NCBI RefSeq assembly: GCF_030056795.1
Contig: NZ_JASHKQ010000024.1
Location: forward strand, 1 to 45,629
Direction of reading: 5' to 3'
From: Rhodococcus sp. IEGM 1381
Lineage (GTDB): Bacteria > Actinomycetota > Actinomycetes > Mycobacteriales > Mycobacteriaceae
DNA length: 45,629 nucleotides
The notes under the pieces are model-generated. The model was given only the letters and a program-made list of their open reading frames with translations, had not been told where the DNA came from and made no database searches. Of this stretch, positions 16,551 through 24,807 are shown piece by piece (position 1 is the stretch's first letter; each line of letters opens with the position of its first letter). A program made the translations under genes and the position numbers.

Positions 16551-16719
16551 CTGCGTATACCGCCCTTGGATAGGGCGAAGCGTCGAATCGGCGGACAGGC
16601 ACCTTCGTGCCCCTCCCCTCCCCCGGTCTTGGGCGGCACCAGACACCGAGCTCGGACACTCGGAGTGCCATCTTCGTGCGAGTGCGCCACTGGGCCGCAA
16701 CAGATCGGCTCACCGGTAT

Positions 16720-16725
16720 TACTAT
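16720..16725 (+). promoter_or_regulatory. Candidate -10 box for a leaderless XRE regulator mRNA
   Basis: TACTAT ends 6 nt before the ATG at 16732 and there is no Shine-Dalgarno, so transcription probably begins at or next to the A of the start codon. No good -35 is seen. Confidence 0.45.
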
Positions 16726-16731
16726 CGGCAC

Positions 16732-17007
16732 ATGGTCCGCATCCCCCTCACCCCCGGCGAACTCGCTCGCGGTGCCAGGCTCGGCGCAACACTGCGTCGC
16801 TACCGAGGCAGCCGCACCATGACCGATGTCGCCGACGCTGCCGGCATCTCGGTAGAGACGCTCAGAAAGATCGAGACCGGACGTATACCGACGCCTGCAT
16901 TCTTCACCGTTGCGGCCCTGTGCGAGGCGCTGAGCATCTCGTTGGACGCCTTGGCGGACTCGACCTCGGACTCGATAGCGAGACACTCCGAGGCCGACGC
17001 CTCCTGA
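16732..17007 (+). CDS. Small XRE-family helix-turn-helix regulator
   Basis: A 91-residue protein built around one XRE/Cro-type helix-turn-helix (residues about 15-75: ARLGATLRRYRGSRTMTDVADAAGISVETLRKIETGRIPTP in outline, with the recognition helix near SVETLRKIE). No effector or dimerisation domain follows; the C-terminus is short and acidic. It lies between qcrB and the convergent ctaF, where M. tuberculosis has mmpS3 and an unknown membrane protein (Rv2197c, Rv2198c). A TACTAT box 6 nt before the ATG suggests a leaderless transcript. Whether it regulates the flanking respiratory genes is unknown. The HTH call is firm; the target is not. Confidence 0.88.
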   Translation: MVRIPLTPGELARGARLGATLRRYRGSRTMTDVADAAGISVETLRKIETGRIPTPAFFTVAALCEALSISLDALADSTSDSIARHSEADAS

Positions 17008-17115
17008 CGGCGACAATCCACTCCTCGACGCCCACTCACCGTCGGCGCACCGTTCGGTGCCATGACTGCTCCATATGCTTCCGCCGAGGCCAGGAAACTC
17101 ACTCGAGGTACAGAA

Positions 17116-17155
17116 AAAGGGCCCCGATCGTTCTCGCGAACGATCGGGGCCCTTT
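17116..17155 (-). terminator. Strong terminator after ctaF
   Basis: A perfect 18-bp stem (arms 17116-17133 and 17138-17155) with a 4-nt loop. On the minus strand it starts 14 nt past the ctaF stop and its outer end runs into TTTTTC, a proper Rho-independent terminator. It can also stop rightward transcription from the XRE gene. Confidence 0.9.
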
Positions 17156-17169
17156 CCTGATGTATGCAA

Positions 17170-17586
17170 TCAGTGGCGCTCGGCTCCGACGTGGTACTCG
17201 AACACCAATCCGGCGGCCGCCGCGATGACGCACACGACTCCCAACGCAATCAGCCAAGGCTGGAAGAAAGCGAATCCGAGAGCAGTGATGGACGCAGCGC
17301 CGGCCAGCACGATCGGCCAGAAGCTGCCGGGGCTGAAGAAGCCCAGATCTCCGGCGCCGTCGCTGACCTCGGCGTCGTCGAAGTCTTCAGGGCGGGTGTC
17401 GAGGCGTCGGGCAACGAACCGGAAGTACGTACCGACGATCAGCGTCAGACCCACCGACAGGAAGATCGCGGTGACGCCTGCCCACTCCACTCCGGTGCGG
17501 CTCAGGCCCGTGAACAACGCGTACACGATGCCGACCAGGAGGAAGAAGACAGTGAGGATCTCGAAGATCTTGGCTTCGATTTTCAT
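17170..17586 (-). CDS. ctaF: Cytochrome c oxidase subunit IV (actinobacterial type)
   Basis: A 138-residue membrane protein with four hydrophobic helices (IFEILTVFFLLVGIVYALF, WAGVTAIFLSVGLTLIVG, FWPIVLAGAASITALGFAF and a C-terminal LIALGVVCVIAAAAGLVF). This is the actinobacterial aa3 oxidase subunit IV. It stabilises the oxidase within the bc1-aa3 supercomplex and has no redox centre. AAGGAAG lies 9 nt before the ATG and overlaps the end of ctaC, whose stop is 18 nt upstream, so ctaC-ctaF are one transcript, as in Rv2200c-Rv2199c. A strong terminator follows. Confidence 0.95.
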   Translation of the reverse strand: MKIEAKIFEILTVFFLLVGIVYALFTGLSRTGVEWAGVTAIFLSVGLTLIVGTYFRFVARRLDTRPEDFDDAEVSDGAGDLGFFSPGSFWPIVLAGAASITALGFAFFQPWLIALGVVCVIAAAAGLVFEYHVGAERH

Positions 17587-17604
17587 ATCAGCATGCTTCC
17601 TTGA

Positions 17605-18678
17605 TCAGTTGCCTTCGGCGACAGTGGCGGTACGGACGGTGCGATCGGTCTCGAACGGGGACGTACTCGTTGCGACGGGGCTCTCGCCGATGGCTTCGAG
17701 TGCCTGCGCGTTGGTCAGCGCTTCGCCGCCCTCGGACACCGGCTTACGGAGCTCGACGTACTGCTCGAACCGATCCGGGGACACAGCACGAACCTCGAAG
17801 TTCATCATCGAGTGGAAAGTGCCGCACATTTCGGTGCAACGGCCGACGAAAGAGCCTTCGCGTTCGATTTCGCTGATCTGGAAGACGTTGTCGGAGTGGT
17901 TCTCCTCGGGGTTGGGGAGAACGTCACGCTTGAACAAGAACTCCGGAACCCAGAAGCCGTGGATGACGTCGGAGGACGCCAGCACGAACTCGATGCGCTT
18001 ACCGGTCGGCAGCACCAGCACCGGAATCTCGTCGCTGGAGCCCACCGTTTCGATCTTGTTGTAGTGCAGGTACGACAGGTCCTGCGTGAGCGCTCCGTTG
18101 ATGGGTCCTGGAACGAACTCGCCGTCTTCACTGCCCTCGGCACCCTCGCCGGGAGTAGCGGCGGCTTCTGCTGCCGCCTGCTCCTCTTCGTCGGTGCCCT
18201 CGTACTTGGCGGCACCGTCCTTGAGGTCGATGGTTCGGTATCCGAACTTCCAGTTCCACTGGTATGCAGTGACGTCGACCTGCACGTCGGGATCGGCCTG
18301 TTTCTCGTCGACGTAGTTCTGCACCACGACGGTGAAGTAGAACAGTACGGCGATGATGACGAACGGCACGGCCGTGTAGAACAGCTCGAGCGGAACGTTG
18401 TACGCCGTCTGGCGAGGGAACTCCGGTGAGTTCTTCTTCTTACGGTGGAAGAGCACCACCCAGAAGATCAGGACCCACACGATGATGCCCATGACCAGGG
18501 CGGCAATAACCGACCAGGTCCACAGGTCCCCGATGCGTTGCCCCTGCGGCGTCACGCCGGAGGCAAAACCGAAATTGAGTACGTTGTCGCTGCTGATGGA
18601 ACAGCCCGACAGCATCAACGCGGCTACACCGAGAAATGCTGTCAGCCCCGCTCGCCGAAGGTTCCGACTATGCGCCAC
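17605..18678 (-). CDS. ctaC: Cytochrome c oxidase subunit II (CuA lipoprotein)
   Basis: A 357-residue subunit carrying the CuA centre that takes electrons from QcrC. The GTG at 18678 is chosen because AGGAAGG sits 7 nt before it and the product then begins with a lipoprotein signal (LMLSGC, lipid-modified Cys26). Two membrane helices follow (SVIAALVMGIIVWVLIFWVV and LFYTAVPFVIIAVLFYFTVV). The periplasmic cupredoxin domain has CTEMCGTFHSMM with all CuA ligands. An acidic Ala/Glu/Gly insert (YEGTDEEEQAAAEAAATPGE in outline) sits between the first strands; mycobacterial CtaC also has an insert at this place. It is transcribed with ctaF and divergent from asnB across 240 bp. Confidence 0.96.
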   Translation of the reverse strand: MAHSRNLRRAGLTAFLGVAALMLSGCSISSDNVLNFGFASGVTPQGQRIGDLWTWSVIAALVMGIIVWVLIFWVVLFHRKKKNSPEFPRQTAYNVPLELFYTAVPFVIIAVLFYFTVVVQNYVDEKQADPDVQVDVTAYQWNWKFGYRTIDLKDGAAKYEGTDEEEQAAAEAAATPGEGAEGSEDGEFVPGPINGALTQDLSYLHYNKIETVGSSDEIPVLVLPTGKRIEFVLASSDVIHGFWVPEFLFKRDVLPNPEENHSDNVFQISEIEREGSFVGRCTEMCGTFHSMMNFEVRAVSPDRFEQYVELRKPVSEGGEALTNAQALEAIGESPVATSTSPFETDRTVRTATVAEGN

Positions 18679-18918
18679 GTTCACGCCTTCCTGATTGCCC
18701 ACCACTGAAGAATTAAGGCTTCTACATGGAGATGCCCGAGTACTACGCAGCGTAGACCAAAGCCGGCCGAGGACCACCCTTGGGTAGTTACCTACGTCCG
18801 AGCGTGTCTGCGGCATACTCGGATCCTGACCCACAGTCCCGCTGACGACGCTCGCGGAGACGAGCCCTGCCGTCCCAGACGTCACTGTCCCCAACTGCGA
18901 GAAGAGGTAGCAGACGCT

Positions 18919-20847
18919 GTGTGTGGACTGCTCGGAGTACTCACGTCCCACGGAACGACCGCCACCGGAGTCGAACTCGTGAGTTCGGCCACCCAGTGCA
19001 TGCGCCACCGAGGCCCGGACGAGCCCGGCGGCACCTGGCACGACGACGATGTCGTCTACGGCTTCAACCGGTTGTCGTTCATCGACATCGAACACTCGCA
19101 TCAGCCGATGCGATGGGGACCGCCCGAGTCGCCGAATCGGTATGCACTCGTCTTCAACGGCGAGATTTACAACTACCTCGAGTTGCGCGCGGAGTTGGCG
19201 CGCGATCATGGAGCAGAGTTCGCCACAGAAGGCGACAGCGAATCGATCGTCGCCGCATTCCACTACTGGGGTGCTGCCGCGGTGGAGCGGCTGCGGGGCA
19301 TGTTCGCGTTCGCGATCTGGGACACCGAGACCCGCCAGATATTCCTCGCACGAGATCCCTTCGGCATCAAGCCGTTGTTCCTGGCCACCGGCCCCGGAGG
19401 CACCGCATTCGGCAGCGAGAAGAAGAGCGTGCTCGAGTTGATGGATCTGGTCGGGGTCGACGACGATCTCGATCAGCGCGCCATCGAGCACTACACCGTG
19501 CTGCAGTACGTACCCGAGCCCGAGACGCTCCACGCGGGGATCCTACGACTCGAATCCGGCTGCTACGCCACCCTCTCCCCCGGTACCGCGCCGAAGGTCA
19601 CCCGATACTTCACGCCGAAGTTTCCGGTTCGACCCTTCGTGCCCGGCACCGAGAAGGCTCGTTACCAGGAGATCGCCGAGGCGCTCGAAGATTCGGTTGC
19701 CAAGCACATGCGCGCCGATGTGACAGTCGGGTCCTTCCTGTCCGGCGGAATCGATTCGACGGCCATAGCCGCGCTGGCAATCCGCCACAATCCTGATCTG
19801 ATCACCTTCACTACCGGTTTCGAGCGTGAGGGCTACTCCGAGGTCGATGTCGCCGCCGAGTCGGCGGCCGCCATCGGTGCCCGCCACATCGTGAAGGTCG
19901 TCGGGCCGGAGGAGTTCGCGGCATCCATCCCCGAGATCGTCTGGTACCTGGACGACCCGGTGGCGGATCCGGCCCTCGTACCTCTGTACTTCGTCGCCAA
20001 AGAGGCGCGCAAGCACGTGAAGGTCGTGCTCTCCGGCGAGGGCGCGGACGAGTTGTTCGGCGGATACACCATCTATCGCGAGCCGCTGTCACTGAAGCCG
20101 TTCGAGTCTCTTCCTGCATTCCTCAGACGCGCGGCCGGATCGCTGAGCGAGCGGATCCCGGAAGGAACCCGAGGAAAGAGCCTGCTGAACCGTGGATCGA
20201 TGACTCTCGAGGAGCGGTACTACGGGAACGCCCGCAGCTTCAACGACGCGCAACTGCGGTCCGTGCTGCGCGAGTTCCGACCGGAATGGACGCACCAGGA
20301 CGTCACTGCGCCGATCTACGCGCAGTCGCAGGGATGGGACCCGGTGGCTCGGATGCAGCATCTGGACCTGTTCACCTGGTTGCGCGGCGACATCCTGGTC
20401 AAAGCAGACAAGATCACCATGGCGAATTCGCTCGAATTGCGAGTCCCGTTCCTGGACTCGGAGATCTACAGGGTCGCCGAGAAGCTGCCGCTCGAGCAGA
20501 AGATCACCAAGAACACCACCAAGTACGCCTTGCGCCAAGCGCTCGAGGGGATCGTTCCCGGACACGTACTGCATCGCGCCAAGCTGGGATTTCCGGTGCC
20601 GTTGCGCCACTGGCTACGCGGCACCGAGCTCTTCGATTGGGCTCACCAGCAGATCGCGGAGTCTCAGACCGATCACTTGTTGAACAAGCCCGCCATAGTC
20701 GCGATGCTCAACGACCATCGTGCCGGAAAATCCGATCACAGCCGACGTCTGTGGACGCTGCTGATCTTCATGGTGTGGCACGGGATCTTTGTCGAGAAGC
20801 GCATCGTGCCGCAGATCGCCGAACCGGAATACCCGGTCAACGTCTGA
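18919..20847 (+). CDS. asnB: Asparagine synthetase (glutamine-hydrolysing)
   Basis: A 642-residue AsnB that makes asparagine, or amidates a related acceptor, from aspartate, glutamine and ATP. The start is certain because the class II glutaminase needs Cys as residue 2 (MCGLLGVL). The N-terminal amidotransferase domain (about 1-220) includes RHRGPDEPG and FNGEIYNYLE. The synthetase domain carries the ATP pyrophosphatase loop SGGIDST (275-281) and GEGADELFGGY. In mycobacteria and corynebacteria the related LtsA/AsnB amidates diaminopimelate in peptidoglycan, so a cell-wall role is a real alternative. It matches Rv2201. A hairpin shared with the convergent adoK gene follows. Confidence 0.94.
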   Translation: MCGLLGVLTSHGTTATGVELVSSATQCMRHRGPDEPGGTWHDDDVVYGFNRLSFIDIEHSHQPMRWGPPESPNRYALVFNGEIYNYLELRAELARDHGAEFATEGDSESIVAAFHYWGAAAVERLRGMFAFAIWDTETRQIFLARDPFGIKPLFLATGPGGTAFGSEKKSVLELMDLVGVDDDLDQRAIEHYTVLQYVPEPETLHAGILRLESGCYATLSPGTAPKVTRYFTPKFPVRPFVPGTEKARYQEIAEALEDSVAKHMRADVTVGSFLSGGIDSTAIAALAIRHNPDLITFTTGFEREGYSEVDVAAESAAAIGARHIVKVVGPEEFAASIPEIVWYLDDPVADPALVPLYFVAKEARKHVKVVLSGEGADELFGGYTIYREPLSLKPFESLPAFLRRAAGSLSERIPEGTRGKSLLNRGSMTLEERYYGNARSFNDAQLRSVLREFRPEWTHQDVTAPIYAQSQGWDPVARMQHLDLFTWLRGDILVKADKITMANSLELRVPFLDSEIYRVAEKLPLEQKITKNTTKYALRQALEGIVPGHVLHRAKLGFPVPLRHWLRGTELFDWAHQQIAESQTDHLLNKPAIVAMLNDHRAGKSDHSRRLWTLLIFMVWHGIFVEKRIVPQIAEPEYPVNV

Positions 20848-20852
20848 CTCGC

Positions 20853-20882
20853 GTCTTCCCGCCCTCACTGGGGCGGGAAGAC
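20853..20882. terminator. Bidirectional hairpin between asnB and adoK
   Basis: A perfect 12-bp stem (arms 20853-20864 and 20871-20882) with a 6-nt loop, between the convergent stop codons at 20847 and 20888. It is well placed to end both transcripts, though neither side has a long T-run. Confidence 0.75.
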
Positions 20883-20887
20883 CGAAC

Positions 20888-21862
20888 TCAGGCCGGCAGC
20901 AGCGCGCCGATCTCCTCGCCTGCCTCGGTGCCGTAGGCCGCGCTCAGACGCTTGATCGCGTCGTCGCGGTTCAAGCTCCACTCCTGTGTGCCGGTGGTTT
21001 CGAGAACCAGTACGGCGACGAGCGAGCCGAGTTGCGCCGCACGTTCGATGCTTGCTCCGGCCAAATGTGCGGTGAGGAAACCGGCCCGGAAGCCGTCGCC
21101 GACGCCGGTAGGGTCGATCTTGCTCGTTTCCGGTACGACACCGATGTGGGTATGCACACCGTCCTTGGTGACGATGTCCACGCCGCGCTTGCCCAGTGTG
21201 GTGACACGCAGATCCACCTTGTCGGCGATGTCGGCGTCGGACATGCCGGTCTTCTGCTTGAGCAGAGCCCATTCGTACTCGTTGGTGAACAGATACGTGG
21301 CTCCGTCGATCATCTCCATTGCCTGCTCGGCGTCGAGGCGAGCGAGCTGCTGGGACGGGTCGGCCGCGAACGGGATCCCCGCAGCGCGACACTGAGCTGT
21401 GTGCGCTGTCATCGCATCGGGGTCGTTGGCACCGATCAGGACCAGGTCCAGTTCGTGCTGAGTCGCCAGCGCTTCGATGGAGATATCGCGAGCCTCACTC
21501 ATGGCTCCGGGGTAGAACGACGCGATCTGCGCCATGTCCTGGTCCGTGGTGCAGACGAAACGCGCGGTGTGGGCGGTTGCGGAGACGCTCACGCCACTGC
21601 AGTCGACTCCGTGCTCTTCGAGCCAGGTCCGGTATTCGGCGAAGTCCGGTCCAACGGCCCCGACGAGCAGAGGCGCACCGCCGAGAACTCCGAGCGCGTA
21701 CGCGATGTTTCCGCCGACGCCTCCCTTACGGATGACCAGATCGTCGACCAGAAAGCTCAACGAAATGTTCGAGATCTGGTCGGCGACGATCTGCTCGGCG
21801 AACCGTCCGGGGAATCGCATCAGATGGTCGGTCGCTATCGAGCCTGATACCGCGAGAGTCAC
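20888..21862 (-). CDS. adoK: PfkB-family carbohydrate/adenosine kinase
   Basis: A 324-residue ribokinase-fold sugar kinase, the same length as M. tuberculosis Rv2202c, which is an adenosine kinase unusually related to bacterial sugar kinases. The GTG at 21862 (TLAVSGSIATDHLMRFPGRF) is preceded by AAAGG at 9 nt. The first PfkB signature (KGGVGGNIAYALGVLGG) and the C-terminal catalytic motif DPTGVGDGFRAGF, with its anion-hole glycines and base Asp, are intact. Adenosine is the likely substrate by orthology, but another nucleoside or sugar cannot be excluded. It lies downstream of the erpA-like gene with a 42-bp palindrome between them. Confidence 0.88.
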   Translation of the reverse strand: MTLAVSGSIATDHLMRFPGRFAEQIVADQISNISLSFLVDDLVIRKGGVGGNIAYALGVLGGAPLLVGAVGPDFAEYRTWLEEHGVDCSGVSVSATAHTARFVCTTDQDMAQIASFYPGAMSEARDISIEALATQHELDLVLIGANDPDAMTAHTAQCRAAGIPFAADPSQQLARLDAEQAMEMIDGATYLFTNEYEWALLKQKTGMSDADIADKVDLRVTTLGKRGVDIVTKDGVHTHIGVVPETSKIDPTGVGDGFRAGFLTAHLAGASIERAAQLGSLVAVLVLETTGTQEWSLNRDDAIKRLSAAYGTEAGEEIGALLPA

Positions 21863-21910
21863 GAAGGAGAGCCTTTCGAGTGGAGGTGCTGGTTTGCTGA
21901 CAGGCAGACA

Positions 21911-21952
21911 CGACTGTGACCGATACACGCATGCGTGTATCGGTCACAGTCG
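21911..21952. other. 42-bp perfect palindrome
   Basis: The two 21-base halves, meeting between 21931 and 21932, are exact reverse complements (outer arm begins CGACTGTGACCGATACACGC). It lies 13 bp past the erpA-like stop (minus direction) and 48 bp before the adoK start. As RNA it would form a stem of about 19 bp with a minimal loop. No T-run follows. It may be a terminator or an operator for a dimeric regulator. Confidence 0.85.
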
Positions 21953-21965
21953 AAGACGAGTCAGC

Positions 21966-22331
21966 TCAGTTGAACGAGTCGCCGCACGCGCACGATCCCG
22001 TGGCGTTCGGGTTGTCGATCGTGAAGCCCTGCTTCTCGATCGTGTCCACGAAGTCGATGGATGCACCCTCCACGTAGGGGGCGCTCATCCGGTCCACTGC
22101 GAGGGTGACGCCGTTGAAGTCGACCGCGAGGTCGCCGTCGAGGCTTCGGTCGTCGAAGAAGAGCTGGTAGCGCAGTCCTGCGCAACCACCCGGCTGCACC
22201 GCGATGCGCAGTGCGAGGTCGTCGCGGCCTTCTTGATCCAGCAACGCCTTGGCCTTGGCCGACGCGGTCTCGGTCATGGTGACCTTGTGCGCCGTGGTCT
22301 CGGTCGTTGTGGTCTCACTTGAAACGGTCAT
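21966..22331 (-). CDS. erpA: HesB/IscA-type iron-sulfur cluster insertion protein
   Basis: A 121-residue A-type Fe-S carrier. The three cluster-binding cysteines are at GGCAG (C50) and CACGDSF (C114, C116), the family's C-x(n)-CxC pattern. It receives clusters from the Suf machinery and delivers them to apo-proteins; LipA and the Rieske protein encoded in this window are the kind of client expected (inference). The N-terminus is Thr rich (SSETTTTETTAH) and about 12 residues longer than in E. coli ErpA. GGGAGAG lies 3 nt before the ATG. It matches Rv2204c. It reads toward adoK with the 42-bp palindrome between. Confidence 0.93.
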   Translation of the reverse strand: MTVSSETTTTETTAHKVTMTETASAKAKALLDQEGRDDLALRIAVQPGGCAGLRYQLFFDDRSLDGDLAVDFNGVTLAVDRMSAPYVEGASIDFVDTIEKQGFTIDNPNATGSCACGDSFN

Positions 22332-22397
22332 GGGCTCTCCCTATCAGTCGTACAAAACCCGTGAACTACTCAACCGTACTCTCGGTGCCTCTATTCC

Positions 22398-23471
22398 TCA
22401 CGCGCGCCGCCTCGGATTCGCGCCAGAGTCTGCAACCCCGCCCGCGATATGTGCAGCGAGCAATTCGAGCTGGTTCGCTGCATCGGACATCGCCAACTCC
22501 ACCGATCCCGCGAACTCGCTGATCGAGTGTGCGGCCTCGATACCGGCGGACGCCAGTTCGTCCTCGGTCAACGTGACCTGGCCCGCGAGCACGATCGTCT
22601 CCACTCCGGTCGCACCACCGGCAGCCGCGATTCTGGTCACCAGCTTGCCGCGCAGCGATTGTGAATCGAACTTCCCCTCACCGGTCAACACCAGGTCGAC
22701 GGTCTCGAGCAGTTCCTGCTGTCCGGTTCGGTCGGCCACCACGACGGCCCCGGGCTGCTGTGTGCCGCCGAGTGCGAACAATGCGGCACCGATACCGCCC
22801 GCGGCTCCTGCACCCGGCCGGTTCGCCACGTCGTGGCCCGCTGCGGACAGGACGGCGGCCCAGTCGGTGTTCAGCTCCTCCAGTCTGTCGACCGTGTCGG
22901 CGTCGGCACCCTTCTGCGGGCCGAACACCCGGGCCGCACCCCACTCGCCCAGCAACGGATTCTCCACGTCCGACGCGGCCACGAGGTCGATTCCAGACAA
23001 TCGAGCGGCCGCCGATCCCAGTCCGCCCAGCGCGCGGATCAGTGCGCGGCCGCCGTCGGTGCAACTGCTGCCGCCGAGCCCGACGAAGATCGTTCGAGCC
23101 CCGCTGCCGATCGCTGCATCGATCAGTTGCCCGACGCCGTAACTGCTGGCTTTCGATGCGGACTGGGGGCTCGGCGGGCCGTCGAGCAGATGCAGTCCGC
23201 ACGCCTGCGCGGATTCGATGTACGCCGCTGTGCCGTCGAGCAGCCAGCGCGCCCGAACCGCAGTGCCGAGCGGTCCGTCGACGTCGGCGACCTGCACAGT
23301 GCCGATGCGCGAGGCCAGCACCTCGACGAACCCCGGCCCGCCGTCGGATTGGGGGGCGATCTCGAGTTCGTCCTGCTGTCGAACCGATGTCCATCCCCTG
23401 GCTATGGCGTGGGCCGCGTCCGCGGCGGTCAGGGTGTCTCCGAAGGAATCCGGCGCAATCATCACTCGCAT
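22398..23471 (-). CDS. glxK: Glycerate kinase
   Basis: A 357-residue glycerate kinase of the GarK/GlxK family that phosphorylates D-glycerate with ATP. The start is the ATG at 23471 (MRVMIAPDSFGDTLTAADAA), where the family's N-terminal PDSFK-like motif begins. Further family segments are PQSDGGPGFVEVL, VGLGGSSCTDGG, the Gly-rich GAGAAGGIGAALFALGG and VDLVLTGEGKFDSQSLRGK. All look intact. It matches Rv2205c. A TAGACT box 7 nt before the ATG and the lack of a Shine-Dalgarno suggest a leaderless transcript, divergent from the DUF3043 gene. The last residues (NPRRRA) are basic. Substrate specificity (2- or 3-phosphoglycerate product) cannot be read here. Confidence 0.93.
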   Translation of the reverse strand: MRVMIAPDSFGDTLTAADAAHAIARGWTSVRQQDELEIAPQSDGGPGFVEVLASRIGTVQVADVDGPLGTAVRARWLLDGTAAYIESAQACGLHLLDGPPSPQSASKASSYGVGQLIDAAIGSGARTIFVGLGGSSCTDGGRALIRALGGLGSAAARLSGIDLVAASDVENPLLGEWGAARVFGPQKGADADTVDRLEELNTDWAAVLSAAGHDVANRPGAGAAGGIGAALFALGGTQQPGAVVVADRTGQQELLETVDLVLTGEGKFDSQSLRGKLVTRIAAAGGATGVETIVLAGQVTLTEDELASAGIEAAHSISEFAGSVELAMSDAANQLELLAAHIAGGVADSGANPRRRA

Positions 23472-23478
23472 CGTGGAA

Positions 23479-23484
23479 AGTCTA
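23479..23484 (-). promoter_or_regulatory. Candidate -10 box for leaderless glycerate kinase mRNA
   Basis: On the minus strand TAGACT ends 7 nt before the ATG at 23471, with no Shine-Dalgarno between. Confidence 0.4.
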
Positions 23485-23560
23485 GGGCCGCAGCATGCGG
23501 ACGGCATCTGCTGATCTGCGAGCTGACCTGGCCGGTGTTCGATATCGATACGTCATCCCA

Positions 23561-23566
23561 TACTCT
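23561..23566 (+). promoter_or_regulatory. Candidate -10 box for leaderless DUF3043 gene mRNA
   Basis: TACTCT ends 6 nt before the GTG at 23573. No Shine-Dalgarno is present, which supports this GTG as a leaderless start. Confidence 0.4.
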
Positions 23567-23572
23567 GGTTGC

Positions 23573-24232
23573 GTGAAGCTGCTACGCCGTGGAAACTCCG
23601 ACAATTCGGACGAACAGAATTCGAACGAATCCGAGTCGACTGCGTCCGGGAACGAGGCCGCATCTCCGGTGTCCCTCGGCAAGGGCCGGCCGACACCCAA
23701 GCGCCGTGATGCGGAGGCTCGGCGTCGCGGACCGGTTGCCCCTGCTCCCCTGACGAGCAAAGAGGCCCGCGAGCGGCGCAAGGCGAACAAGGGCAGCAAA
23801 GAAGATCGCAAGGCCGCCTCCAACGAGCGGCGCGCCGCGGCAGCCGAGCGCCGTGCGCGCATGCTCGCGGGCGACGACAAGTACCTGCTCCCCCGCGACA
23901 AGGGTCCGGTGCGCGCATACGTGCGCGACATCGTCGACGCGCGGCGCAACCTCGTCGGGCTGTTCATGCCGCTCGCACTGATCCTGATCTTCGCGTTGTT
24001 CCTGCAGCCTGCGGTTCAGCAGTACGTCACTCTCGGCATGTTCGTGATGATGCTGTTCATGGTCGGCGAGGGCGTCTACCTCGGCAAGATGATCAACAAC
24101 AAGATTCGAGTCCGATTCCCCGAGACCACAGACGGCGGCTTCAAGATCGGGTGGTACGCCTTCGTCCGCGCGTCCCAGATTCGCAAGATGCGCGCACCCA
24201 AGCCGCGAGTCAGCGCCGGCGCGGCTGTCTGA
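23573..24232 (+). CDS. DUF3043 membrane protein
   Basis: A 219-residue actinobacterial protein of the DUF3043 family, matching Rv2206 by position. The first 125 residues are hydrophilic and highly charged: a Ser/Asn/Glu-rich start, then long Lys/Arg/Ala/Glu helices (KEARERRKANKGSKEDRKAA). Two membrane helices follow (LFMPLALILIFALFLQPAV and YVTLGMFVMMLFMVGEGVYL), then a basic cytoplasmic tail. Function is unknown. The GTG at 23573 is used because TACTCT lies 6 nt upstream and the longer frame overlaps the divergent promoter. It precedes cobU by 5 nt, so it heads the cobalamin group, but no cobalamin role is established. Confidence 0.9.
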   Translation: MKLLRRGNSDNSDEQNSNESESTASGNEAASPVSLGKGRPTPKRRDAEARRRGPVAPAPLTSKEARERRKANKGSKEDRKAASNERRAAAAERRARMLAGDDKYLLPRDKGPVRAYVRDIVDARRNLVGLFMPLALILIFALFLQPAVQQYVTLGMFVMMLFMVGEGVYLGKMINNKIRVRFPETTDGGFKIGWYAFVRASQIRKMRAPKPRVSAGAAV

Positions 24233-24237
24233 CGTCG

Positions 24238-24807
24238 GTGGGTGAACCGATTCGAACCCTCGTGCTCGGTGGTGCCCGATCCGGTAAGTCCGCGCATGCC
24301 GAGGCGTGTGCCGGCACCGAGCCGGTTCGCTACTTCGCCACCGGTAGGCGCGACCACACCGACGAGGATTGGCAGCGTCGCATCGACCTTCATCGGGCGT
24401 CGAGACCGCAGCATTGGTCCACCGTCGAGACGGTAACCTCGCTGGCCGCATCGATCTCGGAGCCCTGGGACGGCACCACCTTGGTCGACGACCTCGGAAC
24501 ATGGCTGACGGGGATGCTCGACGACGCTCAGGCGTGGGAACGACCGCGCGGCACGATCACACCGTCCGTCGACGATCTGGTCGGGGCGGTTGCGGCGTGC
24601 ACATCCACCCTTGTGCTGGTCAGTCCCGAGGTAGGTCTGTCCGTGGTTCCCGAGTCGCATTCCGGACGCCTCTTCCGAGACGAGCTCGGACTGCTCAACT
24701 CTCGACTGGCCGCCGTGTGTGACCGGGTTCTGCTGGTCGTCGCGGGACTCGTGCTGACCCTCAAGGAACCACCGGCGGAATTCATCACCGCGAAAGGCGA
24801 AGCGTGA
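24238..24807 (+). CDS. cobU: Adenosylcobinamide kinase / adenosylcobinamide-phosphate guanylyltransferase
   Basis: A 189-residue bifunctional CobU/CobP. It phosphorylates adenosylcobinamide and then transfers GMP to give adenosyl-GDP-cobinamide, the substrate of CobS. The P-loop GGARSGKS lies at the N-terminus, followed by the AEACAG/YFATGRRDHTDEDW region of the family, and VSPEVGLSVVPES is present. The GTG at 24238 follows the DUF3043 stop by 5 nt; its stop overlaps the cobT GTG. cobU, cobT and cobS together make the lower-ligand (nucleotide loop) assembly set. In M. tuberculosis cobU is at another locus, so its place here is a lineage difference. Confidence 0.94.
   Translation: MGEPIRTLVLGGARSGKSAHAEACAGTEPVRYFATGRRDHTDEDWQRRIDLHRASRPQHWSTVETVTSLAASISEPWDGTTLVDDLGTWLTGMLDDAQAWERPRGTITPSVDDLVGAVAACTSTLVLVSPEVGLSVVPESHSGRLFRDELGLLNSRLAAVCDRVLLVVAGLVLTLKEPPAEFITAKGEA

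Noticed and set aside
15533..16690. 385-codon open frame on the minus strand
   Set aside because: Antisense to qcrB; its Val/Ala repeat is the reverse of the SNGNGH repeat.
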